Shown: positions 53,301 through 62,300 of the stretch, piece after piece
Layout: each line of letters opens with the position of its first letter
How positions within the stretch are numbered: the first letter of the stretch is position 1
Assembly: GCA_037349315.1 (NCBI GenBank)
Contig: JBAIAC010000059.1
Coordinates: 14,540,501-14,604,500, forward strand
DNA: 64,000 nt
Direction of reading: 5' to 3'
Source of the DNA: Chelydra serpentina
Taxonomy: Eukaryota; Chordata; Testudines; Chelydridae
Notes under the pieces: generated by a model
The model's input: only the letters and a program-made list of their open reading frames with translations
What the model was told of the DNA's origin: nothing
Databases searched by the model: none
Translations under genes and position numbers: made by a program

Positions 53301-56300
53301 GCTGACATTCAAAATCAGTGGCTGCCATATGGGTTTAATATTAATAATACAGTTTTATTTGAATGTGACCCCAGTAAATGCACTCATGTTTCTGCATCAT
53401 ACAAGACAAAAACAGTCCACTTAAAATCAAACAGATGACAGTACATTAGTAGATTTATGACAAAAAGTGCCATAAAGGTATGAGATGGAAAGACAATAAA
53501 TGTGGGTCCTATAATGATAATTCTAAGAATACAATATATATAGATAAAGGAGAAAAGGTTTGAGGCTCAAATAAGTCTCAGATGTAGTCAGTTTTATGCT
53601 TTAATGGGTTTTAAAAACCAACATTGCCAGCTCACTGTCAGCCAGTATATAGCAGCCAATTTAATGATTGCACAGAGAGTGAAATATGCTCCTGATTGTT
53701 CAGACTCACGAACAAATGTGCTGGTACATTTTCACTGAGCTACAGGCCATGGACAAGCATAATAATCAATCCTCTTGGTCAAGGTGGCATGTGAAGTGGT
53801 CATAGGATGCATAATGACATAAGGTAAAATTTTCCCAGTCACTTTAGTCCCATTTTCAAAACCGATTTAAGCATTTAGGAGCCTAAGTCCTATTGACTTT
53901 CAATGAGACTTAGATTTCTAAGTGAAAATGGGACATAGGCGCTTTTGAAAATGTTACCCATTGTCTGTGCAAACTGTGCTATTTAAACACTTTTATGACA
54001 CATCCAGCACTTAGAGCAACCTGAGTTATCCATTCCACTATTGGCTGAGCATTCCTCCATGGGAGTCAAGGAGCCTTGCTGAAGGAACAAACCTATGAGG
54101 TGCCTTCTGCCACCTCCGGGCCTTATCTCATTTTAATGGGTGAGCCTGATTCAATATAGTCTTACTCCATTTTTACATAACTAATGATTTCAGTGGAGTC
54201 TCACTGGTGTAGAAGTAGAGTAACACAGTGGTGAATTCGATCTTGTATACTCTAGGTTGGTAGCTGGACTCCCTCTGCCATCCAATCCATCTATCCCATA
54301 ATGACCCCACTTGGCACCACCTTAAAGCAAATAACCAAACACACAATGCACCAGTTAGACAAAAAACCATTTTTGACAAACTGTGGAGGGAATCATTTAC
54401 AAGGTAGAAACATATTGGAAAACCAATGAGAGCTGTAGGTAACATGCTGGTTTGTGTCCCCAGCTGCCATTCTTTCCAGCTGTCTTCTGGATTAGTCTGG
54501 ATTCTCTCCCAACCGTCGAAGAGCAGGCACTAGAAACTTACCATTGCTTCTAGGTGTCTCTCTCTAAAGGAGACTACATCTAGATACCCTGCATTCTAAC
54601 ACATGAAATAGGAGGGTAATACTAGATGAGAGGCTAAAGTCTAGATGGAAATATAGGGGGAAAAGGAAGAAAAACAGAGAATGAGGTATTTCATGACGAA
54701 TGTAATTGTGCCTCCAATTGGGAAGAATAGTATTAGTTTTTGCCCTAAGCATCTCAAATTACTTGGTTCAGGGAAAATAAGAGTTCCCTGCATTCTCTTT
54801 ACATTCAGGAACCTTCATTTTCAGATGCCCTTGGAAAATAAATCCTCTTCATTTACTCCAGAAGTCCAGGAGCCCAATGCCTCTTCTTACCTTCAGTCCA
54901 GCTTGGCAGACTTTGTGATTTCCCTGTCACTAGCTTATATAATTGCATGATAGGATCCCCAAAGTAGTGGAGATATTCACCCTATTGAATCACTATATGA
55001 AGGTACATTCACTGTGCAACATTAACAGATGTATTTATTATTTATTAGGTTCCACCTGAATTATTCTGTGACCTGTGGGTTCAAGATATGGAATATGTTC
55101 GAAATCCTTGTGTAGCACTGGCTGCCTATGTGGCCATGTGTAACAAATTTAATATCTGCATAAGGTGGAGAAATTCAGATTACTGCTGTAAGTACTGTGT
55201 TCTAAGGTGTATTTCATGAGGTTTCTTTAAAGAATGAGTTATTGCAAGTCAAAGATATTGCAATGTGTTTTAGCGTGGTGTGTTTATAGAAATAGATCAC
55301 ATTAGCTGATCTCCTTGTTTTGCAGCATCACAATACATTTAGGATCAAAGTTCTAGCTTAATAAGTGCTCAGATGCCATGGTGATGAATGATCTATCACC
55401 TAAAATCTAGACAGATAACTAGAACAAAGACAGGTGGTAGCATGCTAAGCTAGCTGCAGGAGAGAGTGAACAATGGAAAGATTTTTTTTTTCTTTTTGCT
55501 CTGGAGTGATCCTCTCTGGCCCACGCTCAGATTCACACTAAAGAGCTTCGAAAAAAGCTGCACCCAGCCTTCTTTGGCTGGAGGAAGGACTGCAGAAATA
55601 AGAGGGTGTTTGGAAAGTAAAGGGCACTAACTGGAGACTGAGAAGAAGATCCTGGATGAATACTTCTTCATAAATAGTATTAAAGAATGCATCACAGACA
55701 AAGGTGGTCTGTATGTACCAATATGAATATGTGTGGATTACAGCTACCATCTGTAGGTGCTGTGGATGAAGGAGTGCATGGCCCAGGAGAATGATATAAT
55801 AGAAATGGAACAGGGAAAGTTCTGTGGAAAACAGTATTTTAAAATTATGACATATATGATATTTGTATATATATATGTACACAGACACACACACATAAAT
55901 AGCCACACAATATTGGAAATCAAATAAAAAATCTTTCATACAGGCATATGTGATATCTTTGTAAATAAAAGGGACCGTTTGGTTTTTTTTTGGAGCAAAG
56001 ATTTTTAAGTAAAAATACAGTCCGAGTGTAGAAAACTGTGAACTATAAAGTAGATTGTATTGTTGGTAACTTTCTCAACTGGTATTGCTCTTACTCGCAA
56101 ATTATTATTTTACTAAAAGTAAATTTTACTTATTTACAAAATAAGTTTGGAAATATAGTCAAGTATTTGAAACTTGTTGAAGAGACATCACCCTCTTTTA
56201 TTGTTATACCATAGTGACCTCTGCTGGGGGTACATAGTAGGCAAAAAGAGTGAAGTCGTCTTCATATTTTCTGGTCGCTAGATGGAGATGTGTTGTGATT

Positions 56301-59300
56301 CAGTTTTTAAGAGCCCAGAATCCTGTGATTATAGGGGCATGATAGATATTTCCTGTGGGGTATCATGAGTATTTTTAGTAGTGATGAGCTGAGTGAGATC
56401 AACTCCCTCTTCAAACTAACTCTTAGGGTATTTGTTTTAATTTGAGCCTTCCCCATTCCTAAGCAAACACTCCCTCTGTGAACTGAGTTCTGAGTTCTTC
56501 CATCATGGCCATCATTCCAGTTAGCAACTTTATTAGGTTAGCAACTTTGAGTTGGGAATCATCACATCCAGGGGTGTAGTGAGCATGCTGCACTCTGTAC
56601 TGACCAGACTGCAGACTTGCAGGGCCACAACACAGCTTTTTAGAACCATGTCCTTTCCCCACAGCTCTGACCAAGAAGATAACAATCCATTTTTAGGCTA
56701 AAATTAGTAGCCTTGCCATCATAGATTCCTTAGGAAATATGTGCACACAATAATCGTATAAATCATTAGAATAAGGAGACTGACCGTTATGAAAAACTAA
56801 AAATCGCTCCCTTCAATGCTATGAGCTGGTCGTTGCAGGACAATGGCCTTCCGCATCACTCATTTAATAACATTTCTCACTTATGGGTTAGCACAGTGTG
56901 ACGTTCCCCTCTGGTGTTGTCTGGACCAGTAATCTGCTAGGCCACTCCAATACTTCACTCTGGGAGCCAGCCTGACCCTGCTCTGCTGTGAGAACTCCCA
57001 CTCCTGGGATGTTCACACACAGCCTCTGGCATGTAAGCTGCTCCCAGCTACTTGCAAGCGAATGACACTAGCCAATATCTCTGGTTCCAGACGCAACCGT
57101 AGGAACCTCCGTCTTGCAGTGTCCAGTTATGCCCCCTGGATGCTGCAAGCTTATATAAGTTTGTCAATTTAACAAAGAAATTGATACGTACCAGGTTTCT
57201 TGTTCTTCGAGAGATGTTCCTGTGGGTGCTCCACTTCAGGTCAAGGTGCGTCCCAGTGCCTTCGATCGGAGATTTCTACTGCAGTACCCCTACGGGCTGT
57301 GCACGCGCTGTGCCTGTCAGTGAGCACAGCCCGGGCTCCTCAGTTCCTTCTTTACAACAGAGTGCGTTCCGAATTCCAAAGTAGAGGGGAGGAGGGCGGG
57401 TAGTGGAGCACCCACAAGGACACTCATCTCGAAGAACGTCAGTTACTACACAGGGTGAGTAACCTCCTCTTATCCCAAGGGGAGGCTCTGACACACCTCA
57501 AACCAAATGCACTGCTTCAGGTAGAATAAACAAACAAATGTATTAACTATAAAGGTAGATTTTAAGTGATCTTAAGTCAAAGCATAACAAGTCAGATTTG
57601 GTCAAATGAAATAAAAGCAAAACGCGTTCTAAGCTGATCTTAACACTTTCAATGTCCTTACAAACTTAGATGCTTCTCACCACAGGCTGGCTGGTTACTT
57701 TTCAGTCAGGCTCTCCCTTTTGATCAGCGTTTCAGTCGCTTGGTGGTGGTGGTGTCTGTAGATGTAGGTGGAAGAGAGAGAGCATGGCAAAATGTCTCTC
57801 CCTTTTATGATGTCCTTTCTTTCCTCCTGGCTTTGCCCCCCACCCCCACCCCTCAGAGTCAGGTGAGCATTACCTCACTTAGTCCCAAACTACCCAAAGG
57901 AAGGGGATTACTCCCTCGAGGGTCTAACAGATTCTTTTGTTGCTGCCTAATCCAGCGTCCTTTGTTCCTGTGAGGCTGGGCTGGATTTGTCCCATCCATG
58001 CCCTGATGAAGTGTGAACTGCCTCTTCGTTCTTGGAGAGTTTTTGCATGGGCTTGCTTTAAGCTACGAGGATACATTTTCAGCCTCATAACTATATCCAT
58101 GAAATTATAACCTATAACCTTACTATAACAACCATGCTCAGTGCATTATGAGCCTTCTGAAGACACCCAGTATGACAAACTTTGCATTGGATACCACACA
58201 ATCATTTTATAAAGATGAACATGGAAATGCTGGGTGTTCCTCCCGAGGTACAGAGTGTCACACACAGATAAACCTGTAAAGAGCTACCATATATGAAAGA
58301 AGAGTGACATTCTCCTAAGGCTTTCAAGAAGTATGGTTAAAGCAAGCACATTGTTTTGTACTGAAAGTGAAATTGAGATTTTAAAAAAAGAGTGATCCCC
58401 AGCTGCTGTAAATTTGTGAAAACTGAAGCACTGATTTTCACCAGCTGAGGATCTCATCGTAGGTGTTCTGCAGACAGAAGTACATCAAAGTGAGATGCTG
58501 TAAACTAGAGACTAGATGTTGTCATTTAAACTGACTGCCAAATGTATGCGCCTCATGTAACCATATTTACAGCTGTTAGAAGAGACGAACGTGCAAAAGC
58601 AGTTTGTACTGGATAAAAAAGACAGCACCGATATGTATCATCCAACAGAATAATGACAATAGCTACTAAGAATGGCAGCATATCAGTAGTCCCATTCATA
58701 ATCATTTGGGTGAAAAGGGGTTGAGTTTGGTTGCCTGCATATGCAACTTGGTGTAGTTGATAAAGATTTGCCAGATGCTACAGTAATCAAGATATTTGTC
58801 ATTTCATTTCCTCTGGAAAATATTCAAACTATTTCAATAAAAATATATTTAAAGATAAACCTACATGTTTAAATGTTTTAAAAATCTGAACTGGTTTGTG
58901 AGGGAGAAGAAATTGTGTGTTGGGGTGGTTTCTCTGGCCCTCTCCCCACTGCCCCCCAAAAGGCTAGCTATTGCCTGGGGAAAATATGTTATGTGGGAGG
59001 GAAAATGAGTTAAATTGTTTACAAAGTTTGCTCTTGACAATTCTGTGCAAATGTGTTGATCACTTCTGATTGCATATAGGAGCTGAGCAGTGCATCTCAA
59101 TGTAACCGAGGGGAATTTCACACAGCCCTGTTTGTGCCCTTCTGTACCGGACAATACCCATATGTGCTATAGATCTTCAACCTGTGGCCTATTTTAAGTG
59201 TTTTATTTCCTCGTTAGCCTTTCCCTGCTCAGAAGACACCTCCTACCAAGCCTGTATAGCTGCCTGTGACATTCCAAGAACTTGTCAGAATGGTGAGCCC

Positions 59301-62300
59301 ACTCCTCGAGATTCAGAGTCCTGCTCAGTGCTGACAGAAGGCTGTGTCTGTTCTGAAGGGACCACTCTTCACCGTGCTCACACCGCTCTCTGCATTCCAG
59401 AAGAGAAGTGTGGTATGTATTGATCTCCTCTTTTTGATTTTTGCCATCTGTCAAGTGATGACCACATTCTTGAGCAGGCCTCACTAATTAGTTGGAGTTC
59501 CCTATCTGATGGCTGGGCTGATGCTGCGTGAGTTCTGCACATGATTTAAGCTATTACTCAAATAAGTGCTCTTGTGGTCCAGGATGCAGTGAATGGCTCT
59601 ACTAGGTGAACCAAAAAAAGAGCCTCCTCCTGCCCCACCATTATACTCAGGTTCTCTCAACGGGAGGATGCTCTTGCAGAGGATGGTTGCAGCTTGTTTT
59701 ACAAATGTACTGTCCTGGGCCCACATCGTGCAAAGGAATCTATCCCCCCAGAGGCCCACTAGGGAGGGATCCATGAGGGTAAATCCCTTTTCACGGTTGG
59801 GACCCACCTGAGGAATTTTATACATATAAGTATTTTACATTCTGTACATAAAATTCAGTGTGTAAAGCAAAGTAGCCCAATATTCTAAGCATGTTAGGCT
59901 TTTCCCAGGCTCCTAGTACTCTGCTAAAGGAGTCTATTTTGTTAATGCTAAAGTACATTCAAAATGCATACAATATCCATAACACATTAATTATTCGTTA
60001 GTTAGCTGTATATATCCACTGGTCTTGTTCAGTGGGAGGTGGAGGCAGCCATGCTGCAGCAAGAACCACCAGAGAACATCTGCCTAACTCAGGGATACTC
60101 CGGAGTGATAGCTGCAGCATTGCAGTATGTCCTCCCAGCCATGCTGACTCACACCCATCCTCCAATTTCCATTTGGAGTGGCCAGCATTGGCCATTAGCC
60201 CAGATCCAGACACTGGTTTGCAATCACGCACATGCCATAGAACAACAAGATGGTCGACTCTGAAACAGCATTAAATATTTCTGTCTTCCATTGCAATAAT
60301 TTAGCCTGCACAGACAGTTTGGGAGCACCCCACGCAGTAGGGGAGATTTGGAAAACCTCCCTTAGCGGATGCTGCATGCACAAATGTGTTGACAATGAGA
60401 CCATTATTCCTGTGGAATACAACTGCTCAGATATTCACGATTTAGACTGTCAGCGCTTTGGGGAAGTGGCCCTGATTGTTCCTGATGATCAGACCTGTTG
60501 TCCTCAAAAGATCTGTAGTAAGTATCCCTAACAAAGTATATGAAAATATGAAGTGTCCTTTCTGACATATCCCACTTCCTTTGTGCTATGGTTTGTTTTT
60601 ATACTACACATGCTATTTTGGAGGGCAGAATGGTGAGAGCTGATTTGTTATGCAGTAAAATTCTTACAGTGGCTGGCTGGCTTCTTTATGTGGATCTGAA
60701 TTTGCAACTGGATTTGTTGCTTTTTTGAATGAATCGTACATCTAGCAACTATTGAAAGCAGCTATAGGCTAAAGCCTATAGATTCTTTTAATCAGTCAAT
60801 AAAAATATATCATCAGAATAATCCCTAATTTAGAAGAAATATAGAGATCATTTACCATCTTTGCAAAGTAAATTGGTAGCAAAAAATCATACCAGAATTA
60901 GGGAAACTTTTTATATCCATATTTTTCTAAAAGATCCACGTTCAAAAGCAAAGGTTGCAAGTTACTATCATTGTTGATGCCTATGACAGATTGAAATCAG
61001 GTTGTTGCATAGAGTTCTCCATGGGGAATAGATTTTTAAAGTTGGATTTTCACACGTGCTTAGCTCTAGCCTAACTCTTCTTCCAGTGAGAGTTAGGCTG
61101 ATGCTGAGCGCATTAGAAAATCCCACTATTAGCCTTTTTGCATGTGTTTTATTATTATTTGGGGGTTTTTAACCATGAACCAGAAGTACAACTTGATGTT
61201 TTCCATTTAACATAAGAGACCTGTACTGAATATTGTAGAAATTCATCATTTCTTTTTTGTATGTTTTTTTTAATAGTTTGTAATCAGAGCTTTTGTGAAT
61301 CCTTTATCCCTGAATGTAAGGGCTTGGAAAAGCTAGTCACTTACTATCGTGAAGATTCCTGTTGTCCCAATTACACTTGTGGTAGGTATTTTATGAAGAA
61401 GAAAAAACATACAACAGAACTATTTTTGGCAGAAATGTCTGTATTATGACAGCATTTTTCAATATTCAAACTTTTTCTTATGTGCTACAGATTAGAGGTT
61501 CCTGCTGGATTTCATTGTGTGAAAATTGTGGAGTGAAACTATAAATCATTAAAAAAAATGGATTGAGTGTCACAGGAAAAAAAATATGTCAGTGCAGAGA
61601 TCATCATTATGTCTGTATACAGAGCTCGCTTTCACTTGTAAACCCAGGGCTGGATTCTAGTTCATCTTGTGCAGGTGCACTGGCAAAGGAGCCTTCTGTG
61701 CAAGGATGAGGCAGACATGTGACCTAGCACTCTGTGGAGTGCTGAGGAAGCGCATGACTATATGCCTAGCTGTGTTCCTCTGCTCTAAAGGGCTATGTCC
61801 CAGTGACTTGGGGTTGCAAGATTGTGGTCTCCTCTCTGCCTGCTGGTGCCTAGAAGCAGGCATTGAGGTTAGCAGATGCAGCTCCTCCTTTAGTTCAAAT
61901 GTAAGGAGTGCTGATGAGTGTGCTACCTCCTGAGCTATTCTGTCTGTGATTGTCCTGCACACCCCAAATGGCTCAGGAAGCCCCACTCAGCTGTTCTCCT
62001 CCTCCCCGTCTTAGGTAAGAAGAGGCAGAAATTCTTCCTGGGCTCTCCCCTTCTCTTTATTTTCTGCACGCAGTTTGCATGATGTGTTTGTCTACTTACC
62101 ATCCTCTGTGGTGCATTTACTTGAAGGGATGAAGGTGAGCGGATTTGGAGACTGTTATTTACACAAAAGAGTCCAGAGTCTGGGATGTAGGTGCCTTTTG
62201 GTTTATTGGTTCATAAATCTAAATACATAGATACGTTGTTTTGAGATTGGCTTGGCCTTGATGATACTATAGTGCCTCCTCCCTTTGCTCTCGCAGGCCA

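Larger units (their letters stand above)
55188..59217 (+). other. Intron w19-w20
   Basis: 4.0 kb. It holds a solo LTR (56897-58262) with a nested MITE. The remainder is AT-rich unique sequence. Confidence 0.65.
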
